Below, piece by piece: positions 8,520 through 17,593 of a stretch of 20,572 nt of DNA. The stretch is taken from assembly GCA_002633005.1 (NCBI GenBank), contig NMRA01000785.1:126001-146572 (forward strand), in the 5' to 3' direction. Source of the stretch: Phoronis australis (Eukaryota > Phoronida > Phoronidae). The position numbers and the translations under genes are program-made. Under the pieces are notes generated by a model. That model searched no databases, was not told the origin of the DNA, and saw nothing but the letters and a program-made list of their open reading frames with translations. The number at the start of each line of letters is the position of its first letter. Within the stretch, counting starts at the first letter, position 1.

Positions 8520-9391
8520 TGAGCCTAGCTAGGTGGCCACTATATTCTCTCGTCTTCTGATGATGCTGCTACTTGTTATCACGGAGAAAGTATTTAAAGC
8601 AAAAAATATTAATTTTCATGACGCTCGTCACTTTAGTTAAAACTTCATAAAACGGGTTTTATCTCAAGTGACTCAGTCCAAACGTAAGCCCAATTATGCT
8701 CATTCAAGACTCTTAGGAAGTGTTTATGTTTAGTGATATACTTTCACTATCGAAGCTCTACCGCTTTATAAATACGTGCATATAAATAAAAAAAAATTAT
8801 CCCATACGTGTTGAATCAATCGAGGGGAATACCGCCATGTTACAATGTTTTCCGAATTCACCTCCCTCACTACTTCAACAGTAACATCTGACGTGGAAAG
8901 TTCAAAAGGCGGGTCCATGTTGACTCGACGTCGTTAGCCGGTTCAATCATCAAACTTTTCAAATATACAGTTGCAACAGTGTAAATAACACTCGACATGC
9001 AATCAGGTCCAAGACGAAACATCTGGTACAAAACTATTAATTATATGACACTTCTGTCTCAGTTTTCAATTGCTAAATATTATATCGTCTGCAACTCAGG
9101 CGCGGATAACTCGGTAACTACAATAACAAGTATTGTTGTTATTTAACTATTTTCAGGAAATATTACAAGTTCAATACTTAATAACCGCTATTGTCGTATT
9201 TGTTATCTCTTTTCAAGTATTAAATCGTTACATTTAAAACTGTTTCTTTTACTAGAGAAAACTTGCAGCCTAACGCGCAAGTATACATATATATAGGATG
9301 TGATCCGCCACGTGAACAGTCTGAATGAAGTATTTATAAATCTGAAGAAAAAATGAGAGAAACTTAGGTATTCGAAGCGTATTGGATGAAA
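8520..9391. other. No firm gene; two strong orphan splice acceptors
   Basis: On the plus strand, TTTAACTATTTTCAG ends at 9156 and is followed by 26 codons with a hydrophobic stretch (LITAIVVFVISF) before a TAA at 9235-9237. On the minus strand, TTTCTCTCATTTTTTCTTCAG ends before base 9341, followed by open frames of 23 and 45 codons. Neither can be tied to an upstream exon, so no coding call is made. Confidence 0.35.
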
Positions 9392-9509
9392 ACAAAACGT
9401 ACCTCGATTGGCGTACATGAAGTAATATCCCGTCTTCGGTCTCGGTTGATACGCAGAGTAAAGTCTTGTGGGATATTACTGCATGTACGCCAGTCTCGGT
9501 ACGTTTTGT
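9392..9509. repeat. Imperfect 40-bp inverted repeat with 38-nt loop
   Basis: Arm 9392-9431 (beginning ACAAAACGTACC) pairs with 9470-9509 (ending GGTACGTTTTGT) at 36 of 40 positions. One mismatch lies in the inner half and three are clustered nearer the base. The loop at 9432-9469 is unrelated to the arms. The RNA from either strand would form a long, nearly continuous hairpin. It could be a tiny fold-back transposon or a source of small RNAs (miRNA or endo-siRNA). No terminal duplication is evident. Confidence 0.9.
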
Positions 9510-10497
9510 GTATATACTTTAGTCTTAAATGTTCCGTGGTTTGAGCAATTACTCAGTAATGTCCAATTGTGTTTAAAAATCATCATTTTTTGATATTTTT
9601 TTCTGAGCTCTTAATGTGAATGCTTATCACGCTCAAAGTCTTTTTTGTGTGCACAATATGTGACTTTGTTATTCATTATTTATCATTAACCTTCCTTTAA
9701 TTAAGCATTGTTTCACCAATGTACTTACGCTTCGTGTTGTCATAAGTTTCATGACTATAAATTAAACTAGTGAACGTTTTTGTTTTAGGATTCCACTGTC
9801 AGATCAACGACCATAATAATATGCGCAAAAACTGTATGCCATTTCATTACAGTTCCAATGCGACAAAAATCAAGTCTTCAATGCAGTGACCTATGCTAAA
9901 AAATAATTACGTTTCTGGCCAGAACGGTGACATACTATCCACGCGCCAGGCGCCAAGGTCATAGTAGAAGAGCGCCCCCTGGCACCAGGGTCACAAACTC
10001 GTTTAAACAAACCGAACAGTGTACCTTGTACTTTTATAATAATCCAAGCCTTGAGTAGATAAATGATCCTTGAAGTTGTTATTATCATGAAAAACAACGC
10101 ACTACGTGTATGAAATCGTTCACTTTTCCGTTTTCCACTAATGCCGGGTGCCAGGTCACAGAATTGCAGAACTGCAGTCACATTGGGCGCGTCATTCTCG
10201 CAACCAAATTTTAACTGTGCACGTGCTGCACATGAAGATCCCTGTTAGTTTGCTCACTGGAATACTACAAACATGTTATCAGCGATACTCTAGTATCATA
10301 GGTATCGTACGTGTACAAACAAATGTTATACATGTGTACATGTATGTGCACCGTACGGACAATTTGTCACAATTTTGAAGTTGCGACGATTGTGACGTTA
10401 TGACAATTACGCTATGAACTGTGCACTTCAGGCAATCGAAATGTGGATAGATTTCTGCATTCGGTGGCATAATTGCTAATCCATGGGGTCCACTAAC
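9510..10497. other. No firm gene; one orphan acceptor and repeated GGTCA words
   Basis: A strong plus-strand acceptor, TTTTTGTTTTAG, ends at 9788 and is followed by open frames of 36 (phase 0) and 32 codons. Neither is linked to a start. A minus-strand ATG at about 9749 reaches a GTAAGT donor after 8 codons. The words CCAAGGTCA, CAGGGTCA and CCAGGTCA recur at about 9953, 9985 and 10151. A TACATGTA octamer lies at 10337-10344. Confidence 0.35.
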
Positions 10498-10532
10498 TTA
10501 TAATCAAATGTTTTATTCACCTTTGATTATAA
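10498..10532. repeat. Small hairpin, 11-bp perfect arms
   Basis: TTATAATCAAA (10498-10508) and TTTGATTATAA (10522-10532) pair perfectly around a 13-nt loop. A strong plus-strand 3' splice site (TTTATTTTCTCTGTTTTCAG, ending 10563) follows. In phase 2 that site would open a 20-codon terminal frame, with ATAAAT just after it. Without an upstream exon I do not call it coding. Confidence 0.7.
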
Positions 10533-10740
10533 ACCGAAACTAGTTTATTTTCTCTGTTTTCAGAACCACTGGAAATTGGTTTTATGCCTTAAAAGACCAA
10601 AAAGCATTAAGAACACTCCATGTTTGACATATAAATAATGCATTTAATTGTAGCTCGAAAGGCAATGATAGAAATGAGGCACCAGTTTATACCTACTCGG
10701 TTTTGGTCTGTGTTTTTTTTTGGAAAATCAAAGCGGCCAG

Positions 10741-10765
10741 TTTATTTATTTATTATTTATTTATG
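10741..10765. repeat. Short (TTTA)n microsatellite
   Basis: About 25 bp of TTTA units with one TTA slip. The frames through it are low-complexity and not coding. Confidence 0.85.
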
Positions 10766-11198
10766 TAATATTTACAACGAGGGTAGCCCCATCAGTTCGC
10801 ATTGCTTTCCATGGGGGCCCTCAGTTTATAAGGTGTTTCCTTTTTTCACAAAGAAAATTTACCATTGACGAGCACCTTTTTCAAAAAGCACTTGGGCGTA
10901 GCTAAACTTGATGCTGGCTTTAGTCACATGATGTGAATGTTTTATTAAAACTGTTCACGACAGTCAGTCATTGCATTCATTATCGTCGTTTTCGTATGAT
11001 AGAGAGACTACTTCCGCATTTTTCTTCAACAAACACTGCGAACAGTTTTGTTGAGAACCAATTTTGCCGGCTGAGCAACGGGCATCAAACTACGGGCAGG
11101 TGTGTTCAAATCACGTACTACGTCCAAAAATAAATAAAATAGATGCTGGAATGCCGTGCAGCTGCTGACGAATAAGAATATAAAATACTAAACCTAAG

Positions 11199-11245
11199 AC
11201 GACGAGCGTGGGTACTAAAATAATGTCAGTACCGACGCTCGTCGT
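11199..11245. repeat. Hairpin with 18-bp arms, one mismatch
   Basis: ACGACGAGCGTGGGTACT (11199-11216) and AGTACCGACGCTCGTCGT (11228-11245) pair at 17 of 18 positions around an 11-nt A/T-rich loop. The arms are G/C- and CpG-rich in an A/T-rich setting, so the hairpin would be stable. No T-run or gene end explains it. Confidence 0.9.
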
Positions 11246-11249
11246 TGTA

Positions 11250-12639
11250 CTTTTACTAAGTAACGCGTTAAAAGTGTGTATGACGGTCATTGAGTGGTTT
11301 TAACGGTTTTACAGTCTGCCCGTTGTAAAGTCTTCGCTCCCATGAAGTTCATTAGGTTCGGTTTCATCCGGGACACCCATCCACAAATTTCTTGTTGCAT
11401 GTGGACGTCATCTGAGTTAGCCATACCGCATATCACGTTTTTCTTGTTTTGTATTCTCCTGCACTGATGTATGATAAACAATTTACCCAGTTAATTACAT
11501 ACTAAATTAATATGTGATTTTCAAATCAGAGAGTTGCTGGCCGTAGCAAAGTTTGCAGATGTGAAGATGATGGTAATTGAAATTTGAAATTGCCGGTAGA
11601 ACATGCTTAGACTACCATTACAAGGTCTTATGCGGGTAAGAACGCAGTGCTCACTTTTGGGTGATATCTCCGTTTAATCTTGACTTAGTTGGCAAATATG
11701 GTTCATTCAAACAAAGATTGTATAATGTTACAGCGTGTGGCCAACTCGCAAAGACACCTCATTGTAGCAGGTGCGCTCTAATAAATTTGCCCGAAGCTTT
11801 TGCAAACCAGGCAACTTCATGCATCCTGGGGCGGATAATTACTGTATATAGTTCTCTGACACTGGTGGTGCGACGAGTTCTTGAAACCACGGGCGTATAC
11901 GTTTTAAGCTAGAAACCAATTACATAGTGGTTCATAGGTCTGACCGAGTGAAACGCTCAACCCCCGGGACGAAGCGCACGGTGGACAGAGCGCAGACGGA
12001 GAGCTTAGCGTCTCAATCGAACGCTAAGTTAAATTAGCTCATACGAGCACCGACATGAAATGTTTCGTCGCCGTGGAGTTTTCGTTGCTATTCCTGTACA
12101 TGTGTAGTACGTAAATATTTGTAACCTGTTTCAGCTAAGTACCAACGCTAAGCCAATTACGTTCAGTAGCCACGGACAATAAACAACTACATGTATTCTC
12201 TTGCTCCCTCGACCTATTTTTCACTATAGTATTATACGAGCATAGTTCACGTGTCAGTACCCATGTTGACTCGGTGACTGCAAGTAACGATGACGGTAGT
12301 GAACTCGGGGCTAATTAATTCAATAAAAATCTCATTTCCTCGCCAGTCTTAACGCGTAGCGAACTGAAAACACAAGTCATTCTGCTAACGCAACCGCTAG
12401 CCTTGATGGTTAATACTCATACTAACAATTGCCGAACGTTTAACAATAAGCCAGTGTGGAAGCAATGCTAAACCGTTCAATAGGGTGTTCTAAATACAAA
12501 TAATGTTGTGAGTTGGGTTTGAAGGCTTGACCGTTTATGCACCAAAGGGTCTGCTATGTTATGAAGCGGTCTGGTGGTCGGATAAATGGCGTTGGACGAA
12601 AACTCCGAGGACGCAACGAGCAGAGATTTCACTAGAGGT
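11250..12639. other. No recognisable gene
   Basis: There are scattered short frames only. A plus-strand ATG at 11603 reaches GTAAGA after 11 codons (MLRLPLQGLMR), too little to call. GAGCTTAGCG and CGCTAAG words recur at about 12001-12030 and 12147, with a 7-bp stem at about 12004-12028. A TACATGTA octamer lies at 12188-12195. Confidence 0.45.
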
Positions 12640-12704
12640 TCAGTATATGGGTTCTGTTCTCGAACTATTTTGCCAACCATCAATGTGGAAACTCAATATA
12701 TAGT
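12640..12704 (-). CDS. Possible second exon of the signal-peptide gene (speculative)
   Basis: An acceptor, CCCACCTCAAACAG, lies just upstream. In the phase left by the 12846 donor, the frame gives 21 residues (ILSFHIDGWQNSS inside, a sequon at NSS) and then TGA at 12640-12642. The intron would be 141 nt and the mature product a very short secreted peptide. A rival acceptor, GGCAAAATAG, a little further in also keeps phase and opens about 62 codons to a TGA at 12477. Its pyrimidine tract is poorer. Both may be chance. Confidence 0.2.
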
Positions 12705-12845
12705 CTGTTTGAGGTGGGAATTTAACCACCTGAAAATGGGCTATTGCAATTGAACACCACTGTTTTGGCATATTGTTACTCCGACGTCACGGAAAACATA
12801 ATTATCTGACTGACAAAAGATCCGGTCGTTAGCAAGAAAACTTAC

Positions 12846-12897
12846 CGAAGACAGCAATGAACAATAAAATGCATACAGCATGTAGCATATTGTACAT
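12846..12897 (-). CDS. First coding exon: signal peptide of a secreted or membrane protein (partial)
   Basis: The ATG at 12897 opens 17 codons and one base, ending at a consensus donor, CTTCG|GTAAGT. The peptide MYNMLHAVCILLFIAVF is a textbook signal core: a short polar start, then about 12 hydrophobic residues. Signal-peptide exons ending in phase 1, as here, are common in animal secreted proteins. The second ATG (codon 4) has A at -3 and may be the better start; it still leaves an intact signal. The rest of the gene must be in later minus-strand exons. The identity of the mature protein is unknown. Confidence 0.45.
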
Positions 12898-13161
12898 CGG
12901 ATACGTTCAGAGACGTAGGCGGTTACGAAATATAATTGCTTGTCTTAGAACATATATCGTCAGAGCGAATCAATATGAAATGCAGATCGTCCCGTTCACC
13001 ACAAGCTCAAATCACGCAGGGTCACTCACCGCCTCACGTGTGACACCATCATCGAGATTCAAGGATTTCCTTCCACCGACTGCGACACCGTCATGACTGC
13101 ACTGTAGACATGCCAAGTGATGAACAGGTTGACCTGCGGGGCTGTATTATAAGCATAAATC
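12898..13161. promoter_or_regulatory. Possible divergent promoter region
   Basis: These 264 bp separate the minus-strand signal-peptide exon from the plus-strand ORF at 13162. The right half is relatively G/C-rich and carries a CACGTG E-box at 13035-13040. A minus-strand GTGAGT donor at about 13028 could belong to a noncoding leader exon. TGTATTATAAGC (13142-13153) is A/T-rich but too close to the 13162 ATG for a standard TATA box. Inferred from arrangement only. Confidence 0.2.
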
Positions 13162-13479
13162 ATGGAGGCCATTCATTCGGCCGACGCTAATCTACAGAGT
13201 GGGGAGAAAACACGCAGACGTTTAGCGCTGTGGCATGCGTCCATGGCTTTGGGCACGCGTCCACACCGTGTTGGACATGACATGGATGCACCATTTATGT
13301 GGATGAAAAAAATCGTTTTTCGTATTATCTTACTAAAATATAGCTACATATACACCACTTACGACCTTAGTTGGAAACATTTTGCCTCTTTAATTGTTTG
13401 TCCGATACCATATGGTTTGGTATCGATGCATGATCTGCTGAATGATCAATGCGTAGTGGTAGTAATAATGCTTATTTAA
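13162..13479 (+). CDS. Unrecognised ORF with strong start context
   Basis: The ATG at 13162 has A at -3 and G at +4, and the frame encodes 105 residues. The first ~45 codons are markedly richer in G, C and CpG than the surroundings and read like ordinary protein (MEAIHSADANLQSGEKTRRR). The second half turns A/T-rich and hydrophobic (KIVFRIILLKYSY and CVVVVIMLI near the end). The true exon may therefore be only the first part, although no consensus donor is visible in it. The length is within chance for this window. No family is recognised. Confidence 0.22.
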   Translation: MEAIHSADANLQSGEKTRRRLALWHASMALGTRPHRVGHDMDAPFMWMKKIVFRIILLKYSYIYTTYDLSWKHFASLIVCPIPYGLVSMHDLLNDQCVVVVIMLI

Positions 13480-13589
13480 AAGTCGGTGAGATTTAACCAT
13501 GAACGTTAGTACTAGTGCTATTATCAGACAAATTTAAAATCTACAAAATGAAAACACAGAAATAAAATACAAGCTAATTCTACAGTACG

Positions 13590-14065
13590 GAGAATATACA
13601 GAACTTAAACATAAATATATATACAAAAGTACATATACATGTTTCGCAGCGTGTAGACATCCGTATAAGTTTTCACAAGAGCAGATCCCAGAGAAAAAAA
13701 ATCATGAGCAAGAGTGGCAAATTCCGGTAGTACATTGTCTCATTACTGATGGCAATGAGTTCCACAGCAAAGTACCTTTATGGGAGATTGAGTTACACCC
13801 GTAAGTCATGGTATTAAAGCGTTTCACACTCTCCAAATTCAAGTTTCCTGACAAAGGACGGGGTCCAATAACATGCACATTTCTGAATACTTCAATAGAT
13901 AAACATTTCATCCGCCAACTAGTTAGAGAGCAGCTCCTAGCCTTATATAGGAGCTGTGAGTAGCTTGACTCCTGTGTCATTGAGCACAAATTTTAAAGCA
14001 CGGTGTTGTATCTTTTCGCAAGAGTATACAAGCGGAACATCAAAAGTTGCTAAAAGCATGTCCGT
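13590..14065 (-). pseudogene. Degenerate LINE (non-LTR retrotransposon) ORF2 C-terminus
   Basis: Read on the minus strand, two overlapping frames together match the end of a CR1/L2/Jockey-type reverse-transcriptase ORF. The first (about 14059-13985) gives LLATFDVPLVYS followed by EKIQHRALKFVLND, matching the family's SNF.YCPLVW...LEKIQERALRFV.ND. After a frameshift, the second (to about 13710) gives SSYSQLLYKAR, then MTYGCNSISHKG and LLWNSLPSVMR, matching the closing YG..S...G..LWNSLP block. A piece is missing between VPLVYS and EKIQ. The tail to about 13590 is A/T-rich, as LINE 3' ends often are. It is 5'-truncated and broken, so inactive. Confidence 0.75.
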
Positions 14066-14664
14066 CAAAGCAATTCCCAGCGATTTACAAGTCATAATAT
14101 GTGGTGAAGTTTTAAAGAGAGTAAGTACAAAGAGTGTTTCTTTTCTCCCAGAACATACAGTAGATTACAGCGACTTCCTCTAAAACCGAAAATGCCTCTC
14201 AAACAAGGGTAATTATTGCAAGGATAACATAAGAGTTGCGTCCCCCTTTAAGGATTATCCACTACGGACGTTAAGTGTCACGTGCATTCATGGAGCACCA
14301 ACGGCGAGTCATCAAAACAGGGCGTCCCAAAAATATGAGCAAACAATTCGAAATTATTAGTCCCAGCTCATGGATCCAATTCTACGAGTTCCACAGGTCC
14401 AGGTATCAAACTCAAGCAGTTTCACAGGTCCAAAGCAGATATCAATTTATACACCAATGCAGGAGACGGAGAATAAGTAAACATACTGCTTCTGTGTTAT
14501 CTGACAAATCACGTTATTTAATTTATTGAGTTTAAAGGGAAAGAATTATGAGACTTCGCAAACATCCCACGTGGTCACCTCACGTGACCTACAGTTAAGT
14601 CTGAAATGATAATGTTTGTTAATATGATTCCTATTGGTCTGACTGGATTAAATAATTGACCCGC
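14066..14664. other. No recognisable gene
   Basis: Sequence beyond the truncated 5' end of the LINE relic. A short direct repeat, (C)CACAGGTCCA, occurs at about 14392 and 14423. CACGTG words lie near 14279 and 14570-14582. Frames are short and unlike any family. Confidence 0.45.
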
Positions 14665-14710
14665 GGTCCCGATAGTTCAGAGGATTGGGCGTTTGCACTA
14701 GTAGCACTCT
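14665..14710 (+). tRNA. tRNA-Thr-like fragment (pseudogene or SINE head)
   Basis: GGTCCCGATAGTTCAGAGGA followed by TTGGGCG looks like an acceptor and D-arm with a usable A box (TAGTTCAGAGG). The next bases, TGCACTAGTAGCA, could form a short anticodon arm resembling tRNA-Thr(AGT). No B box (GGTTCGA..CC) follows at the right distance and the acceptor has no 3' partner. It is at best a truncated tRNA-derived unit. A TACATGTA octamer starts at 14710. Confidence 0.25.
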
Positions 14711-14739
14711 ACATGTACATGTGATGCGACCAACTGCTG

Positions 14740-15396
14740 GCGGGTATTGGAATGTAGGGTTAAACGACTCAAAAATAACTGACTCGCGTTTCTTAAATAT
14801 TTTTTTCTGCTTGTGTCCGAGGTGAATTAGGCAACTTATCAGTTGTGAGGAACCCATGTAATTGGGGAGTAGTCAGGACTTAAGGAAAATTTTCCTCGCA
14901 GCTCCCAATATACCGGCCACTGGTGTATGTTGGTAACAACCGCTGTTTCAAATTTGTCTCATTGAACACTGGGCAGAACTAAAGCCTTCAATCGACAATT
15001 TTCATAAATTTGAACTGTCTGTCCGGCTATCCGATCAGAGGTCGCAACCGTTGTCCCAAATACATTATGTCAACGGAATATATTATTCACCTGAACGAAG
15101 ACAGTCCGTAGAAACATTACTTTACACAGTAAGTCGACAAAAGTGACATTTCTATCTATGTATACAGAGAATCTAGGCATATTTACGATGGGGCTGTTAT
15201 AGTCAATTTCCCGCGCGGAGCTTTCGTACAGTATGGCCAATTTGGTGTCCCTTGAACCGTGACGTCACATGATTTAGAATAACGGGAACACCAACAAGTT
15301 AGCGTCGATCGTTTTGTATCCAAAAGTTAGCTTCCAGGCTCTACTGCTTCGTCATAGCTGCACGAAGAAATTATTTTAACGAAACCAACTCAGTTT
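14740..15396. other. No firm gene; one weak exon-like frame
   Basis: On the plus strand, an acceptor-like CTCATTGAACACTGGGCAG (to about 14978) is followed by an open frame to a GTAAGT donor at 15129 (ACA|GTAAGT), including QIHYVNGIYYSPERRQSVET. An internal exon is conceivable but nothing links to it. Otherwise the stretch is unremarkable. Confidence 0.3.
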
Positions 15397-15627
15397 CAGT
15401 GGCAGATCTACGTTTTCAGTAAGGGGGGTGGGGGGTTAGGATTCGAGTGAATCCGAGGCGCGTAGCCGAGCGGAAGGAAGGGTGGGAGGGGGAAACCCTC
15501 CCCCGTAACTTGCATTTTTGTGTTTTTTAGTAGCTGATTTCATTTTTCATACGAAATTAATTTCAATTTTATTTTTGATCCTGTCCCGAAGGGGTTGGTT
15601 TGAACCCCCTCTGTAGATCCGCCTCTA
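15397..15627. mobile_element. hAT-like MITE, ~231 bp
   Basis: The left end, CAGTGGCAGATCTACG, is inversely matched by the right end, GTAGATCCGCCTCTA. Both are followed internally by G-rich/C-rich tracts (AAGGGGGGTGGGG and ACCCCCT). A stable GGGAGGG/CCCTCCC hairpin with a GGAAA loop occupies the middle. There is no coding capacity. An 8-bp near-duplication, CTCAGTTT (15389-15396) and CTAAGTTT (15625-15632), may be the target site, but it would trim the right end by 3 bp. Shares its terminus with the fragment at 638. Confidence 0.65.
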
Positions 15628-16256
15628 AGTTTACTCTAATTACTTATGCGACGATAGCGCACTGAAACCAATTTACTCACAGTAACTGCATAACATTAGT
15701 TAAATGTATCTAATACGAGAAAATTAAAGCAAAACGCCTCTTTGCAATGGAGATTAGCGTATGACCCGCATGTGCTTGCCTTAAATGTCCTTTACCAAAC
15801 GGGTCCGTGAAGGATCATTTGCAAGTGACGCACGAATGTAAAATCTCCCGTATTACGATGGTAAAGAATGAGAAGCTATCGAATTGTATGTATTTGGATT
15901 TAAAATTCTTAGGTCATTAATTTGTGTATGCTCAACTAAACACTGACTTCACTGGGCATGATTTCGTCATTAGTGAAATTTGGTTCTGTTTCGATGGTCC
16001 TGACATTTAACCTTTAGTGTAAATCATACTGCTTACTACACTATCGCGTAAACATGCTCCGATGGAACATATCTTCGAGCTGTCATATGAATTGTTTTTT
16101 TTTCCGTAGCCCTAATATCTTTTGTGACAACCTCTGTTGCGACCCCTGACCCTTGATTATCGACAATCATGCGATGATGTGAAAAACTGCTTCAACTGAA
16201 AAAATCAATGCCTGTTGTGAGTTCATTGACAAACATGCCACTGGTTATAACGCGGT
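15628..16256. other. No recognisable gene
   Basis: A very strong plus-strand acceptor, TTTTTTTTTCCGTAG, ends at about 16110 but opens only short frames. This stretch would also hold the 3' UTR of the minus-strand candidate ending at 16257. I see no AATAAA on that strand within the nearest ~150 bp. Confidence 0.45.
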
Positions 16257-16455
16257 TTAGTTTTCTCCTGTCAGTTTTTTCGTAAAGCAGTGAAATCGCA
16301 GAACTTGCAAATCTAACAGATCGCATGGTATTGTTTTAAATACTGCTTCGATAGCCAGGGCCGAGTCTGATGTCATCGCCTTCGTTGAAGCACTGTTTTC
16401 GTTGGCTATTTTCGGTGATTCATCGTGGGCGGATATGTAGTCCTTCCTATAACCA
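16257..16455 (-). CDS. Candidate second exon of the 17578 gene, unknown protein
   Basis: Upstream on the minus strand lie a branch-point-like CCTAATC, a pyrimidine tract (TCGTGTTTTCTTGCTTGTC) and an acceptor, ATTATAAG, with no other AG in between. The first base completes the split codon from the 17499 donor (AA|T, Asn). The frame then runs 65 residues (GYRKDYISAHDESPKIANE at the start) to a TAA at 16257-16259. The early part is hydrophilic and Ser/Lys/Glu-rich, and the end has a short nonpolar run (IPCDLLDLQVLRF). With the first exon it makes a 92-residue protein that I do not recognise. The AAG acceptor is a less common form, and the frame length is within chance. Confidence 0.35.
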
Positions 16456-17498
16456 CTTATAATCATGACAAGCAAGAAAACACGAGTGTAAACTACTGAT
16501 TAGGTCTCTGTTGTTCTGCTTGACCATTTTGTGTGTCTCGTGGACCTGCGTCTACGTTTTTTCTCCTGAATGAATCAGCCGTGCTCCCGCACATTATTTC
16601 TTGCGTGCTGACTTAAGGTGCCACTCCCCGCCCTCAGGCAACTTGTAGATCGAGTTGCTTGTCCGTTTTTGTAGCAGTTTCAGTTTTTAAATAAATTACG
16701 TGTATTTAATAAACACAAAAAATCAAATAAAAATAGTCCTCATTTAGCACGGTGAATGTCCCCCTAACAAATTTCATTGCAAAAAATATTGGTACTTATT
16801 AAATCAATCTCCGTGTTCACGCAGGCGCAGCCTAGGAGGACAACTAACGTATTATTGAGCGCAGTTCAAGTTAATTGACATTTTCACTGTATCCATCCAC
16901 AACCGTAATTTCAATTACAAGCTCATAATTTCTTTTGGTTTTAATTGTTATACATAAACTTACCAGAAACGTTTCTGTTTAAAACGAATGATCCAAGGAA
17001 GGAATGTTTTTATATGCAAAGGCTTCCACAGTTAATTTCTGCGAAGATGATTTTCATACATCGCTGTACGACGAAAAAGAATGTTGAGCGAGTGTCTAGA
17101 ATACTTTTCCAGATCAGGAAATAATGCGCAGGTACAGGGTTGACCCGTCTACGAGAAATATGTCCGCATGTCGTTAAAGCTAGGGGGCGGGGGAGGAGAC
17201 TAAAAGAACGTCCGCGATAGAGGAATTTTATGCCCGGGCAAGACCGAACAGTGAACGGGCAGGGCACAGCGTGCAATGTAAGTGCCTTGATTATTTGCAG
17301 GGTAGGATCAGGCAACCTGCAAAATTCTCGAAATGTTTATGAACACAAATTCCTAAACTTGAAATAAACAACGCATGTAAATATGCTTTGTACTAAATCG
17401 ATATAATCGTGTGTCGCGTGTTATTTTATTCTCTTTTCTTTTAAATAATTATTTAGATGACCTTTGCCCATGCCTGATGACAATCTGAGTCAACTTAC
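16456..17498 (-). other. Presumed intron of the 17578 gene
   Basis: If the two exons belong together, this is a 1,043-nt GT-AG intron (donor GTAAGT, acceptor AAG). It contains A/T-rich sequence with several ATTTAAT-type words at about 16685-16735. A 101-residue minus-strand frame at 17010-17315 has no family likeness and no splice borders that fit the model. Confidence 0.3.
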
Positions 17499-17578
17499 TT
17501 GGTCATAACCTGTTCGAAGACAGAATTGACCGTCGTCCTTACGTACTCGGAGCTCCCGCTATCGGTTTCGCCAGACAT
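17499..17578 (-). CDS. Candidate first coding exon, unknown protein
   Basis: The ATG at 17578 (A at -3) opens 26 codons and two bases, ending at a consensus donor, AA|GTAAGT, in phase 2. The peptide begins MSGETDSGSSEYVRTTV and continues NSVFEQVMT. An acidic, serine-rich N-terminus leads into a likely helix, a normal start for a soluble cytosolic protein. No signal or membrane segment is present. The exon is rich in CpG relative to its flanks, as first exons often are. Two tiny uORFs precede it. I do not recognise the protein; the next exon is probably at 16455. Confidence 0.45.
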
Positions 17579-17593
17579 GATTTCTCCGCTGAA

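Noticed and set aside
11603-11635. Possible first exon (MLRLPLQGLMR before GTAAGA)
   Set aside because: Eleven codons before a moderate donor is common by chance, and no partner exon was found.
13702-13989. 95-residue minus ORF as a host gene
   Set aside because: Its ending (LLWNSLP after a YG...S...G block) is a LINE ORF2 signature, and the upstream part continues in another frame.
17010-17315. 101-residue minus ORF
   Set aside because: No family likeness and no fitting splice borders; it lies in the presumed intron of the 17578 gene.
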